NCBI GenBank assembly: GCA_018296165.2
Contig: JACKQL020000059.1
Span: forward strand, 186,001 to 250,000
DNA from: Termitomyces sp. T153
Taxonomy: Eukaryota; Basidiomycota; Agaricomycetes; Agaricales; Lyophyllaceae
Length of the DNA stretch: 64,000 nucleotides
Direction of reading: 5' to 3'
Positions 42,317 to 54,734 of the stretch are shown here, one piece after another (positions within the stretch are counted from its first letter, which is position 1; each line of letters opens with the position of its first letter). The position numbers and the translations under genes are program-made. Under the pieces are notes generated by a model. That model saw only the letters and a list, made by a program, of their open reading frames with translations, searched no databases and was not told where the DNA came from.

Positions 42317-45228
42317 CATACCTTACCCTGTCCGTGATGCCCACATTATCTCTGCACACATGATCAAATAACCTCGATGTCTATGGTCTACCCATGCCTG
42401 GAAACCCTTATGATTCATACGGCCCTGCCCAATTTGCTGAGGCACATTGAGTCATGGATCCGACACCAAACATCCCCTCCACTCCAGTTACATCCATACA
42501 ACGGCTCCCCCCACAGACACCCTCCCCAACTCACACCCAACCTCCAACCCCTCACGCAAACCGTCAAATCATCTCCCACCCCACCCTTACCCTCTCCGCC
42601 AAATCCGTTCCCTCACACAAAGTTGACCCCAACGTCACCCAAAGAACAGCATCCTAAAACCTAGTGACCATCTGACCAAATGAGCAACAATGTCTCTGGC
42701 ACCGCGCCAACCCTCCGACAAACAATAACGCCAACCTGCCGCAAAACAGTCACCCATTGTGTGAGGATTGCCAGCCACGATGAGACCACTGAGAATGTGC
42801 TTCTGAAGCCCGCCTGCGGATCCACCAAACCACTAGCAACCCCAAAGACCGATGCGACTAATCACCAACAACAGAGCAAGAACCCCAGACCTAGGCTACG
42901 CTCCAACCCCAGAACCTGCTCCCGGACCTCGGTCAACTCGGCCATCACCTCCACCCAACAAATAAAGGGGCCCCGACACCCCTGACCCAACCTCGACAAT
43001 CCCGGAACAAGACCAAGACATCCCCGAGCCTCTAGATGGTCAGGAAAAGAATGGATACACACCCCACCGCCTAAAGCACAGCCCCAAGGTTAACAAGGAG
43101 AACCACGGCACCCCACTCTTGACAAGGGACAACTCCGGACTGTGCTGCTATTTCACCACCTTCCCCCACACAATCCAGAACCCCCGACAACAAGGACCTG
43201 GGACGCCAAACCTCCCCACATGCCACCCCCGAACCTAAACTCCACTCCAGATTCCGCCACCTCCCATGAAGGAACCCCCAGCATAGGAGCCACCCCGAAC
43301 TAACTATAGAAAAAAGGACCCTACATGAAGTAGTTCCCCTAAGTACTCTAAATTTGCTGACATGTTCATACAAGGGAGGGAGAAGCCCCACCATCATCCA
43401 GAGGACGTCAATCAGCCGTTCAAGCGACCTGACAACCCAAAGGGCATATGCTCTGATATCCTTAAAGGACCTCCCCCACCTGGCTCAATGACCCAAACAA
43501 CCCCGTGCCAGCCCAAAACTGCCCGACCCACCCCTCTGACCCCCTCCAAACCCCTCGACACAGCTCCAGACCCTGGCAACACAACTCTGGGGCCTCTGCT
43601 CCGACTACAACATTTGATCAAGGGGACTTACAGCGCCAACCCAACAACAATGCCCTGGTAGCCCCAACTCCGCAACATAAATCACCACCCGCCCCGAATC
43701 CCGCCCCTATGCTGGAATATGTCCATCAAACAGGGACCACATCATTGGAGCACCCAGAAGCAAGCCACATATGGAGTATCCTCTTTGGAGTACCCTGAAG
43801 CAGGCCACATGCGAAGCTAAAGGTTGCTGATGCCTTCCCCAAGAAGCAAGTGGTGCCTCTCCCCACTGCCACCCCCACATTTGCAACAATCTCTGGGCCG
43901 CTCTGAAGCATGAATGAAGAGTTGCCTCGATCCTGCTGCAACTCCCAGGGAGTCCCACTCCAGTGCCTCCCCGTGACCAACTTCCCCACTGCCCCCCAAC
44001 AATCGTGAACAACCATCTCCCCCATCCAAGCTCAGCTCCAGGAGCCATCGCCACTCCTGCATGACAACTCCGCTGCTCTGCAGAAAAACCCCACTCCAGA
44101 GCTCCCCCTCTGATTCGTGACACAACCCCACTTGCAAGTTAAAGACCCAACCCCAACCCCGCATCAGCTCCCGACCCCTAGTACTCGCGCTTGGAACTGC
44201 GGACCGACAAAAGTGCACCTCAGACCCCTTCCTCTGCCCACACCTCCCCCAAAGCCAACACAACCAACAAACCCCCACCGAGTGATCCTTGTGTCGACTC
44301 CGGGACTGCCCACTTCTTCCCCAATGAAGAAACCACCGACCCCTAGGAAGGAACAACCCTCAGAATGAGCCCCAAAGCATCTCCGCTGAGGCGAGCCACT
44401 CCCCAACCAACCCCCGCGCTGCCCCTGCCCAAAAGAAACACCCACCAACATAACTCCAACAGACCTCCAAACTTGAGGGAGTGTCAGAAATACATAAGAC
44501 CCCTCTGTCCATCTCGGGACTTACCTTTGGTCAGGAAAGCAATATCACGTAGATGGCCCGGAACCTCAAATTTTGGCTCCAGACCTGAAGGAACTGGCTG
44601 GGACTGATCACCCCACATCCTGCCCCCTCAATCATTGACACTCCGGAGCACACCAAAGCACCACTCAAACATGCCCACCCACAGACGAAATACTCCGGAA
44701 CACGACCTCGATCTGGGCCAACTATGCTGCAAGGACGAACCTCACCCCACCGACCCCCACCAATGAAGAAGGCCCCGCCGCCTTTGCCACCAGCGCCAGC
44801 ATAAGGGCCAGATCACGGGAAGACCTCCATCCTCCCTGCCAACCACACTGCCAAGAAAACCAAAGCCTCAAACCTGCTGGACACCTGTGAAAGATTCAAA
44901 GGTCCGCCCTCCGATACCAACACAGTGCACACCCCCGCCACAGACCAAAGAAAACCCCTACACTGCTGGTCAGAAATTCCAAGAATTGAACTCAATACAA
45001 CACCCTGAAATGCCACGGAACTCCACCCAGGGGACTCCTCCCACCCCTGCCGGACCTCGGGAGCCCTCCCCACAATGCCCCGCCCCGTCCTGACAAACCC
45101 CGGGACTAGCCAGCACAGATGGCACTAGCAGGCGTAACCCCCGCCTCTGGATTCACTAGGGATTCAACTCCCTCTCACACCCCTGCATGTTTTGCTTACT
45201 TTGCCCTCATACAAACTAAAACCTCACT
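42317..45228 (+). pseudogene. Scrambled gag-pol remnants of the inner element
   Basis: Recognisable scraps are an EVVP ... FADMF-like pre-RT segment (43325-43375) and KVADAFPKK, an RNase H/integrase linker (about 43815-43845). A tail homologous to the end of the outer element (TDGTSRRNPRLWIH, about 45115-45160) is also present. No complete domain is left. The Pro/Thr/Ser-rich frames result from C-rich DNA, not from genes. Confidence 0.6.
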
Positions 45229-46471
45229 TCACATGTCCAGGGACCAAGAAAAGGACATGTTCGCGTACAAAAAATTATATATATACAACAGATGAGGGAG
45301 GCAGCAAGTCCGAGAGCAACAAGAAATGAGGCCCGCACCCATCTCACTCCCCAGACCCCCCGGCAACCCTACCCCCAGGTCAACTTCCATCTGGGCCCAC
45401 ACCACTGCTAAGACCTCCGCCAACTCCGGCAATGCCTCCCCTGTGTCAGCCACCACCTCCCACCACGACCCCAGGGCCACCGCATTGCATCGTCGGTGCC
45501 CCATCAACAACCTCTCCAATCGCGCCATCCCCTGCTGCAACTCCGGAGGCTGAGCCGCGGACCCCTGCGTCAAACCGTCCTGAATCGACATGAACACCGC
45601 GGAGGCACCATCCAAGAGGACCCGATGCTCCCACACCCAGCCTAAACCCAGAAAATGAACCGTCAGTAACGAACGTAGGAATGGGAGACAACTCATGGAG
45701 GATTCCCGTGCGCCCCAAAGCAGCCTTGTTGGCCAACCAGTCCTCCCTCTGCCTTGCCGCCTCCAACTCCGCCCACAATGCATCCCTCTCCGGAGCTCGT
45801 CCCTGCCCCTCCGCTTCCCCTGCAGACTGCCCCTCCATCTGCGTCAGACGCTCCCACAAGCCCCAAACCTCTAACGCTCACTCCATCGCCACGTGCACCG
45901 AGGTGTTCCTTTCCTGCTCCATTGCCTCCTTCTCCATCCATGCCACATCACGGTCCTCCCTTGCCCGTTGGAGCTCACCCTCCCATACTGCCAATGACGT
46001 CGTCAAAGCCTCCACCTGCTTGCGAAGGAAGACCTCCATGATCGAAGGAATAGGCACGGGAGGACTCGATGACCGTTCCAGGGGGACGCCTGGGGTAGGA
46101 GAAAAGAGGAGAGACTCCGGAGGCCCTGCCAATGACTCACACCCACGCAGCCTCTTGCTGGGTCCTGCCCCTGAGAGCGGGGAGGCTCGACGCTTTCCAT
46201 GAATCACTGCCAAGGACGCCCCCTTTCCCTTTGGCAACACGGGACAAAACTTGGTCCGCTTTGGGACCTCTGGAAAATCCACCACCACCACCATGGACAA
46301 CTCTACAAAAGCCCCGTCAATCATCCCAAAAAGACAAGTCGACACCACTTACGACTCCAGTCCCTGACACTAGCATGGCGCCAACGCTCAAACTCCTCCC
46401 CCCCCACTGTCGTACACCACCACCTTGTCCAAATCAGCGGGAGAGACTACTGGAATGCTGGGGGAAGACAT
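45229..46471 (-). pseudogene. Antisense gene of the inner element
   Basis: It lies antisense, just before the 3' LTR. It starts ATG at 46471 (MSSPSIPVVSPADLDK), with an intron to about 46302. The protein is then Ser/Pro-rich and basic (KGKGASLAVIHGKRRASPLS, GPSKRLRG), followed by a long heptad-like helix (EVFLRKQVEALTTSLAVWEG, QRAREDRDVAWMEKEAMEQE). One in-frame TGA at 45880-45878 could come from CGA. The coil resumes after it (WERLTQMEGQSAGEAEGQG, ELEAARQREDWLANKAALG). The last part (45600-45300) holds EALPELAEVLAVVWAQMEVD, also visible in the decayed outer copy. No known domain. Confidence 0.6.
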
Positions 46472-46683
46472 GATGAAATTTGGGAAATTCCGGAGTATGT
46501 CCAAGGCTTTTAATTGATTGAGGAGGACCCTGACGAAGCGGCGGCCACGCTTTGACTTCGTCTCCCATGCCGCTATCACTCGCTGTGGATTGATCAATAT
46601 TGCTTGGCTTCAACTCCCACGCCCCACCAATCCCCGTCCTGCTCCCCGCGTCTTGAAGGGTCTCAACGCTGAAGGGGGGGTGA

Positions 46684-47890
46684 TGTCACGACCCGTCCCC
46701 TGGACCCCCGCACATCGTCCAGCAACCCCCCGATTCCCCAAAAACCCCTGACTCTCTGCCAAACTGCCGCCCATGCCCCACACCTATTTCGGTTAGCCCC
46801 GATGCAACCCCGGCTAACTCTGACGCCTCCCCGGCTAACTCCGACAGCCCCCTGGCCAACTTCAACGCCTTCTCCACAGCCACTGACACTCACCCTGGAT
46901 CTCCCAAACCCCGAGAACCACCCCCACTGTTCCCAATCTTCGCCACCCATCATCAACTCAACACCCTGGTTCCTCCAACCCATCCTGGAGTATCACGACA
47001 ACCTCGGGGTGACCTGCATTCCCAAATGATCCCATCAACATATCAGCGCAGCCCAATCCTCGATCACAACTGACACCCACCCACTCCGTCGAGCTCTGCC
47101 AAGCCCCGCCGCTGCAGCCAACATACCCCAAAGTTCTCCGGTAGTCAGTATATAAGTCGTCAAGTAGCTCTTCATACTCTAGTCTTGATATTGCTTAACG
47201 TTACCTATGGTCTGATTGTTTCCTTCTTGTGTTTTGTGTTTTGTGTTTCATGTCTCGTTTTCCTTACTCTCCATCTCCCAGTCTTATCTCAATCTCCCGG
47301 TCTTATCTCAGTCTCCCAGTCTTATCTCAGTCTCCTGGTCTTGTCGTGTCTCCATTTCGTTATCATTCTCGTTATTGTTTTGTATTCTCACTCGAATCTA
47401 CTCTTGTTCCATATCAACTCCATTTCATTTTGTCCGGGGCTGTCTGGGTGACCCCATCTGACCATAGTGCCCAAGCCCTCCTCAACCTTAATGGCCTCAC
47501 GAACTCCGCGATTACAATTACAAACCCCGACACTCTTTCCCAGACCCAAACCCTGCTCTTTGTTCAGTCCCAGACTCCATCAACTCCAATTGATCTTCCA
47601 TCAGACTCCGGCTCTGCTCCCATTGATTGCATAGCTGCCTACTCCTTTGCTTCCACAAATCTCCCATACAGTCTTCTGCCTGAACCCCGCCAAGCCTGTC
47701 CCGTTTCCTTGCAATCCGACTTCTCTGGACCTCCCCGGATCTGTCCAGATCACATCCCACCGACTATCCGCACAAGCCGTCAGTGCCCAGAATGCTTTTG
47801 AGTGTTTGGTTGCCAGTGCAAGGGGATCATGCCCGCCTAGTAAGAACTTGCCCAGTGCAGCTGAGCCCCCGAGGTCAGCGGAACCTGACA
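46684..47890 (+). repeat. 3' LTR of the inner element
   Basis: 1207 bp, 40 bp longer than its 5' partner. Part of the excess is an extra CAGTCTTATCTCAGTCTCC-type unit near 47320. A G-run precedes the LTR as the polypurine tract. Confidence 0.9.
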
Positions 47891-47895
47891 TTGAC

Positions 47896-49930
47896 CACAC
47901 CAAAGGCTGCATCAAGACACTGTGAATCTTTGAGCAAGAATTCCTTTAGGACTGGGACAGCAAGTGCCAGAGTGTATTCCTCCTCCTTAAGAAAGCCTTC
48001 ACCTCTGCTCCAATCCTCTGCCATTTTGACTCCTCCCTACTAATTGTCCTTGAATGCAATGCCTCTGACTATGCCATTGCCAGAATCCTCTCTCAGTTGG
48101 ACTCCAGAGGCAAGGATCTCTGCCCTGTCACCTTTTACACCTGCTCAATGATCCCAATAAGGAGCTCCTTGCTATCATCAAAGCCTTCTACCAATGAAGG
48201 GCCTACCTTGAAGGATCTCTGCACCCATTCAAAACTTCTCTAACCACAATAACTTGTAATACTTTATGACTACAAAACAGCTCAGCCATCACTAAGCTCA
48301 CTGGTTGGAAACACTCTTGGAATATGACTCTACCATCCATTACTGCCCTGGACAACTCAGCATGAAGCCCAACACCCTCACTCAGAGGCCTGATATGTAT
48401 CCAAAGAAGTCATTTGAAGCTGAGTAGAATACATTCAACCATCAAGTGGTAATCCCCCCTGAGCATTTGCATGCCATGCTGATTATGAGTGAAGAAGGGA
48501 TCCTCCACCAAATCAGAAATTCACTCCTGGACTCCTTCTTTACCTAGCACAACCCCCACAGCAACTCTGCCAACAAGTCAAATGCTGACAACCCCTTCAT
48601 GCTGTCTCCCAACCACTGCCTCCTACTCTGGAGTAGACAAATCTATGCTCCAGATCACAAGTCCATTCATCTCAACATACTCCAGCAGCACTATGACCAC
48701 AAACTTTGTGGACACCCAAAAATTTGTAAGACTCTCCAACTCATTTCCAGGACTTAGTTTTGGCCAGAAATGAAGAAGGATGTCACACAATATGTAAGGG
48801 CCTGTGAACCTTGTCTCCAGGCCAAAGTACCCTGCTATTGCCCTTATGGCCTGCTGAAATCTCTCCTCATTGGTCAATGCCCCTAGTCCTCAATCTTAAT
48901 GGATCACATTGTTGAACTCCTCAACTCCAAAGGTTTCAATGCAATCCTTGCAGTTGTCTGCCACCTCACCAAGCAAACCCCCTTCATTCTCTGCCACACT
49001 ACTGACAATGCTCTGGAGTTTGCCAACTTATTCCTTGAACACATCTTTTCCAAGCATGAATTCCCATATGACATCATCTCCAACTATAGCCCACTGTTTG
49101 TGTCCTGCTTCTAGCAATCACTATGCAAGGAACTCAGAATAAAAACCAATCTATTGACTACCTACTACTCAGAGACTAACAAATAGACAGAACAAGTAAA
49201 CCAGACATTGGAACAGTATTTCTGCCTCTACATTAACTATTTATTTATAGAATAACTGGCATGCAGAGCTTCTCCTTGCCAAATTTACTTGCAATAACAT
49301 GCTTCACTCCACCATCAGAGTTTCCCCCTTCTAGGCCAACAAGGGCTACAACCCCCAACTCACCTTATCCCTCAAGAATATTCCCTCCTATGTTGCCCAC
49401 AAAGTTGCCAAAGACCCCCAATCCCTCCACCAGTTCCTCTGGGACAAGATCAACACCACCAATCAAGCCTACTCCAAACATGCTGATGCCTGATGCAATC
49501 CCACTCCTGACTGGTCTCCTGGCACTCTGGTCTGGCTCAATCAACAAAACTTCAAAACCTGGAGGCCCTCCATGAAGCTCAATCACAAGCAACTCTTCCT
49601 CTTCAAGATTCTTTGAAAGGTCTTAATACATGCTTACAAGCTTGACCTACTCCCAGGCCTAAAGGGCCTCCACCCTGTCTTCCATATCCACCTCCTTGAA
49701 GGACATGCTCCAGACTCCTTCCCTAGACAACACCTCAGATGACCACCCCCTGTCAAGGTCAAGGACAAATATTACTATGAAGTTGACCAAATCCTTGACG
49801 CCTAGTTGGTCCACAGTTGACCCCACTACTTAGTCCATTGGAAGGGCTATGAACCCAGAACAATACTTGGGAGCCTTGCAAAAACCTCAACAGAGCCCCC
49901 ACCAAACTCTAAGACTTCCATTGACAACAC
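47896..49930 (+). pseudogene. Outer element RNase H - integrase - chromodomain, decayed
   Basis: RNase H: KAFTSAPILCHFDSS, LECNASDYAIARILSQLDS. Integrase zinc finger: HDHKLCGHPKICKT ... CEPCLQAK (about 48690-48830). Core: LMDHIVELLNSKGFNAI, EFPYDIISN (catalytic Asp now Asn), TEQVNQTLEQY with Glu kept. Chromodomain: YYYEVDQILDA ... HYLVHWKGYEP, IPWEPCKNLN (49770-49890). Stops are scattered throughout. Confidence 0.85.
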
Positions 49931-50189
49931 CCTACCAAGCCCTGGGACTTCTGGGACTAGTTGACACAGATGGCATTAGTGGGTATAACTCCCACCTCTG
50001 AATTCATCAGGGATTCAACTCCCATGAGTGACTCCTACATGTTTATTTATTATTCCCTCATTCAAACTGAAAAATGTTCAATCACTCAGACTAGAGGTCC
50101 AAAACTAGCTGTAGTTACATGCTAAGAAGTTACATAATACTACAAAATGTAGCACAGAGTGTGATGTATACAAGAAGAGAAGTCTAAGA

Positions 50190-51828
50190 ACAACCCCCTA
50201 CTCCCTCCCTCTCTCCAGATCTGCTCCTGCTATCCTCCCTACTAAATCCACCTCTATTTGGGCCACTGTCACTAGAATCTCTAGGTGACCTGGAAGGAGT
50301 TCCCAATATCCATTGCCACCTCCCACTATGCCCTGGGGTCTGCCATAATCCTCTGCCAATGTTCTGCCAACAAGCATCCCATCTGCCCCATCCTCTGCCC
50401 TAACTCCAGTAGGAGGTCCCTGGGCATCCTCAATAACTCATCATGGATGGACTTGAGTGCTGCCAATGCTCTGTTAAAGAGAATTTGGTGCTCTTTGGCC
50501 CAGTCTATTGGAATGTGTCAGCACAGTGGAAATAAGGAACAGAACAAACTTATAGAGTACTCCCTGCCACCCCAAGGCCACCTTGTTGGCAAGCTGCTCC
50601 TTCTGCCTTCTTCCTACCTTTGCCACAGCCCAGGGCACCTCTGCATTGGGTGCTCTCTGACCCACCCACACTCCTGTCTCCTTCAACCATTGCACCCTCC
50701 AATACTTGCCTCTAACTGCCCCATCTGCACTTGCAACTCTTGGAGTTGCAACAACTGCTCTATGGCTATCTGCTGAGCTATTTCCTTGTCCCTCTACACT
50801 GCATCCCTATTCCTTCATGCCTTGTCCTGCTCCCTCCACATCCTGTTCTAATCCTCCCTAACCCTCCAGACCTCCTCTTCATGAGTGGCCAACAACCTCT
50901 CCAACCCCTCCATCTGACAGTGCAAGAAGGCCTTAGCAACTAACTACAATGCCCTTGCAGATTGCTTCATTGGGGCGCCACCATCAACTGCTCACCCCAG
51001 ACTCATTTGCTTAGCCCTGCCTCTAGCAATGGGGATGCCCTCTGCTTGCCCTTGTTGCATGCCAAGGGGGCCCCTTCCCTCTGCCTGCCCTATGAGGGCC
51101 CAACCTTCATCAACAACTGCTCTGCACTACCCCCACCCTCTGCTCCAAAGCCCCACCCCAATACCTTGCCCCTCTGCCCTTCCTCCAGCCGTGCTGCCAC
51201 CCACTCTCAATCCCAACCTTGCTCCATAGCAACACAGATGGCATACCAACTCAATGAGACAGATCACTTCTTGTCCTGCAAATGACATGGGAGACACACT
51301 AACATGTTCCACTGTGACTCTAGCACTAGCACCTTGAACTTGCACTATTCCCCTTATCAAGTGCAAAGCACACACTGTGAGGCTGAGTTAGCTCTGATAG
51401 GGTAAGACCTTGCTGATCACTCACTGGGGTTGCTTCCTGGCACCACTCAAGGATTGGGGTACCCCTCACTCACTCAATAGCCTTCATAAACTGCTCTGGC
51501 ATCACTCCCACTTGTGCAACTCTGTAAGCCTCAAGAATGGGTCAAACTACTCCCAGACCAAGGCTGGGCCTGGACTGCAAGGTGGGGGCCAACTCTGCCA
51601 CTGACTGTGCTGGAACTCCACCCCTAGACAAAACCCCCTGATGGACCTACTACTGCTGCAGACAATTCTGTTGATGCTCAATCAGTAATCCCAGAAGGCA
51701 AGAGACAAAATTGTGCTCACAACTGCAATATATTGCCTTTACCCACCTGCGATTCCAACATCCCTTGAACTGATAGAAAATGCTGATGGGAACCTAGATG
51801 CTGCTGGGGAATAGGCAGAGGAGGACAT
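50190..51828 (-). pseudogene. Antisense ORF remnant of the outer element
   Basis: On the minus strand it matches the antisense gene of the inner element. It starts ATGTCCTCCTCTGCC (51828), a middle segment reads KEQLANKVALGWQGVLYK (50600-50540), and the 3' part reads WELLPGHLEILVTVAQIEVD (50320-50250) against ALPELAEVLAVVWAQMEVD. CpG loss has introduced stops. It shows that the antisense gene was already part of this lineage. Confidence 0.55.
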
Positions 51829-52045
51829 GGAAGAAATCTGGAGAGCCCCAGAGTATGTCCTGATCCTTTTTAATTTCTCAAGGAAGCTTCCTGATGGGTG
51901 AAAATTCTGGTTCAACTTTGTTACTCATGCTGCCACTGCTGCAGCTGCAGTTTGATCAATATTGCTTGTGCTTTGATTTCCATGCCCTGCCAATCCCCAA
52001 CTCATGCCATGCATCTCAAGGGTCTTGATGCTGAAGGGGGAGTAA

Positions 52046-53116
52046 TGTCACAACCCACTCCCACACTTTCAGACCTTCCCCCAGGACACTCCACCTCCCC
52101 AGAGCACTCTCCAATGTTCTCCTCAACTCACCCCAACTTTTGTTGACCCAAGGCACCTGCCCCAGCCAACTCTGATACTTCCTTGGCAAACCCTGACAAC
52201 CTCCTAGCAAACCCCAACATATCCTCTGTGGGCCTCCTCAGCTCTCCCTCTTGCTTATGGGGCCCCAAGCCTCCCTAACACTTCTCCTAGCACAGATGTA
52301 CATCACTAGACTACCCCTGCAACCTGCACAACCACTCTGGAGTTCCCTAACAACTACAGGATGGACCATGTCTCCATCAGAATATCACTGCAGCCTGCCC
52401 TTTGATCAGAACCAACACCTGTTAACCCTGCATGGCTCTGACAAGCCCTGCTGTCACATCCCCAACTTTGGGAGAAGGTCCAGTAGTTAGTATATAAGAC
52501 ATAGGATAACATTTGTTACCTTAGTCTTGATATTACATTAACTGGTTACTTGTGTCTTGTGTTTCTCCTGTTTTGTCTCTGTCTCTATTTTTAGTCTCCA
52601 ATCTATTTCTTCTTTCAGTTCCATCTCATCTTGCCTTTGTCTCATCTTGCCTTTGTCTCATCTCAACTGTCTCTGTTTCCTTTATCATCTCTAAGTTCCT
52701 TTCATCTCTAACATCATTACAAACTCTGCACACATGCTACAAATCTTCAAACATTCTTACAACAATTCCAGATCTTGCTCTACACTCAGCCCCAGAACCC
52801 ATCAGTCCTGATTGATCCCCATCAAACTCTGGCTCCACTCCCATCACTTGCAAAGCCTCTACTTACTCTACAGTCCATATATATGCCTATGAACTTGTTA
52901 CTGATGCCCACCCAAGCCCAACATTAAATATACTTGATCTTAGACTTGCTTTGACCACTTCAGACTTGCTTGGACCACTTCCCTTAGCTTCCCCTCACAA
53001 GTCCCTATAGTCCACACCAACCCCAGAGTGCTAGGTTATAAGTGCAGGACATTGTGTCTGCCTAGTAAGGACTTGCCAAGTGTAGCTGAGCCCCCATGGT
53101 CAGGGGAACCTGACAT
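52046..53116 (+). repeat. 3' LTR of the outer element
   Basis: 1071 bp. It is preceded by the tract GAAGGGGGAGTAA. The central 900 bp or so is nearly identical to the 5' LTR, but the first 95 bp and the last 170 bp are much more diverged. Confidence 0.9.
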
Positions 53117-53121
53117 CATTG

Positions 53122-54272
53122 ATAAAGAAGGGGGCTTTGGAACTTTGAAATGTATCACTTCTTTTACATCAGAACCCTCTCCTGCTCATCTTGGTGATTT
53201 GGCATGTTTTGGGGCTACTTATGCCTTGACTTTTCTATTTGGACAATTTCCTTCTCATGATTTGCCTGCTCTCATTCTTTTTGTGATTTATGACTTTGAT
53301 CTTGGTTGCTTAACACCTTCATTTGTGGGAGAATGGTTTCTTCTTCTCAGAAAAAAAATTCTAGACTGGATTATTCTGGGAGCCACAGGAAATCCAAGAA
53401 CTCCACAATTTGTTTCTCACTTTAGTACCTACCATGACCCTCCTGTGCATCTCTTATTCTTTATAATGCCCTTTTCTGATTGTTTTTCTTTAAGCCAAGC
53501 ATCTATGATCCATGAGATGAGAGGATGCATCAGGCCATTGCTGTTGAAATGCTTTACAAGGCCCTCATTGGCAATGATGGTTATTGTTCTCAAGAGTTTA
53601 AAGCCTTTGCTAGTGGGTTTGAGCTCCCTTGCAGAAATGGCTTTTCTTCCAAGAAAGTATGTACACATCAAAATTAGACATTTTTTGCTTCTAATGAGTT
53701 TCTAGATCTTAAGGGTTTTTGAAGGAGGTTCAGAAGGATTTCTTAGCTTGGTTGGCATTTTCAATATTACAAGCCTTGAGACTCTCACTTTTTGTTACTT
53801 GATCAAATCATTTCTTTTGAGGTACAGGAGCTCCTTGTGCCACTCATCTTGAGGCCTTGAAAGGAATTTCTTAGAATCTTATCAATTTCTCTCAAATTGA
53901 CAATCCAGAGTTTAAAAGTAGAATATTCCTTTGGGCTGTTACAGGATCTCCCCTATTAGATTCAGAAGAAAATATTCAAGTATGTTTTTAATGTGTTCTT
54001 TGTCCAAGCTTGCTTCATGATAATATTTACTTCCATTTTAGATATTTGCAGTAGGAGATAATGACACTAGCTATACCCAGCATGAGTCTCTTAGACCATG
54101 AATGGTAGCTGATGGAGTTATTTCTTTTCATACTTGTTTCAAGACCATGCAATTTCCTGTCTCTTGTATTTGCTCTACCAGGAGGAGGATGAGCCAGGAT
54201 CTTTTTGTCAAGCTTTCAATGACTGGTTTTTTTCTCAATTACTTCTTGCTATTGGAAATCATAGTATGGCAT
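53122..54272 (+). pseudogene. HECT-like uncharacterised gene, right part
   Basis: The exon resumes in the frame of 35632-35746: DKEGGFGTLKCITSF, SPAHLGDLACFGATYALTF, LTPSFVGEW, FVSHFSTYHD. Later exons read QAIAVEMLYKALIGNDGYCS, FKAFASGFELPCRNGFSSKK, SLETLTFCYLIKSFL, GTGAPCATHLEALK, IDNPEFKSRIFLWAVTGSPL, GVISFHTCFKTMQFPVS. The end is FNDWFFSQLLLAIGNHSMA before TGA at about 54272. Introns are GT..AG and about 48-60 nt. Stops in GIS*NL and RP*MV mark decay. The final block resembles the C-terminal part of HECT-type E3 ligases, but I see no certain catalytic Cys. Confidence 0.62.
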
Positions 54273-54279
54273 GACTAAC

Positions 54280-54635
54280 TTTGCTAATTATATTTGCTTT
54301 GATATCTTTCTTCATTTGACAGTGGATATTCAACTTATCCAAGGCTTTTCTTGCTTGAATATTCAACATATTTATTCTTATTTGAACTTTGACTTTATCA
54401 AATTGTTTTTTTTCCTTGCTCTCTCTTTGACTAGAATTTCAACTCATTCATGCCCTTCTACATCTGGATGTTCAACTTATCCTAGCCTTTTCCTGCTTGA
54501 ATATTCAACTTATTCATGCCTATTTGACCTCTTATGTTTTATAGTGATTTGTTTATTTTCCTTGCTTTTTTCTTGGCCGGATATTTGACTCATTCATGCC
54601 TTTCTACATCTGGACATTCAACCTATCCATAGGAC
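54280..54635. repeat. Degenerate tandem repeat downstream of the HECT-like gene
   Basis: ATTCAACTTATCC, TCATGCC(T/C)TTCTACATCTGG and TTTTC(C)TGCTTGAATATTCAAC recur at about 54325-54380, 54440-54520 and 54570-54630. T-rich, no coding frame. Confidence 0.55.
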
Positions 54636-54734
54636 GTAATTGATTCCTTCTTCATACTTGATTTGATATAGACATTGTTAATATTTGTCTAAAATTGATC
54701 TAGTTATAGTAAAGTACTTAGTTATAGTAAAGAT

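Larger units (their letters stand above)
41137..47890 (+). mobile_element. Inner nested gypsy element, internally deleted
   Basis: LTRs at 41137-42303 and 46684-47890 lie between a perfect TTGAC duplication (41132-41136, 47891-47895). It belongs to the same broad family as the outer element: LTR ends, TATA-to-start spacing, primer site and 3' antisense gene all match. It keeps many CpGs. The 4.4-kb interior has only scraps of gag-pol, so it would need helper proteins or was deleted after insertion. Confidence 0.9.
35747..53116 (+). mobile_element. Outer Ty3/gypsy chromovirus-type element, split by a nested copy
   Basis: Two 1071-bp LTRs (35747-36817, 52046-53116) bound gag, protease, RT, RNase H, integrase and chromodomain in order, then a 2.1-kb 3' region with an antisense ORF remnant. 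A second element (41137-47890) is nested between RT and RNase H. Flanking 5-mers are TTACT and TCATT, which differ by two T/C transitions. Joining the flanks with one 5-mer keeps the host exon in frame. Many stops (often TAG) and motif losses show it is dead. CpG is nearly absent. Confidence 0.92.

Noticed and set aside
43505..44368. Long Pro-rich frames on both strands in the inner element
   Set aside because: C-rich DNA gives low-complexity frames on either strand; no conserved motif apart from pol scraps.
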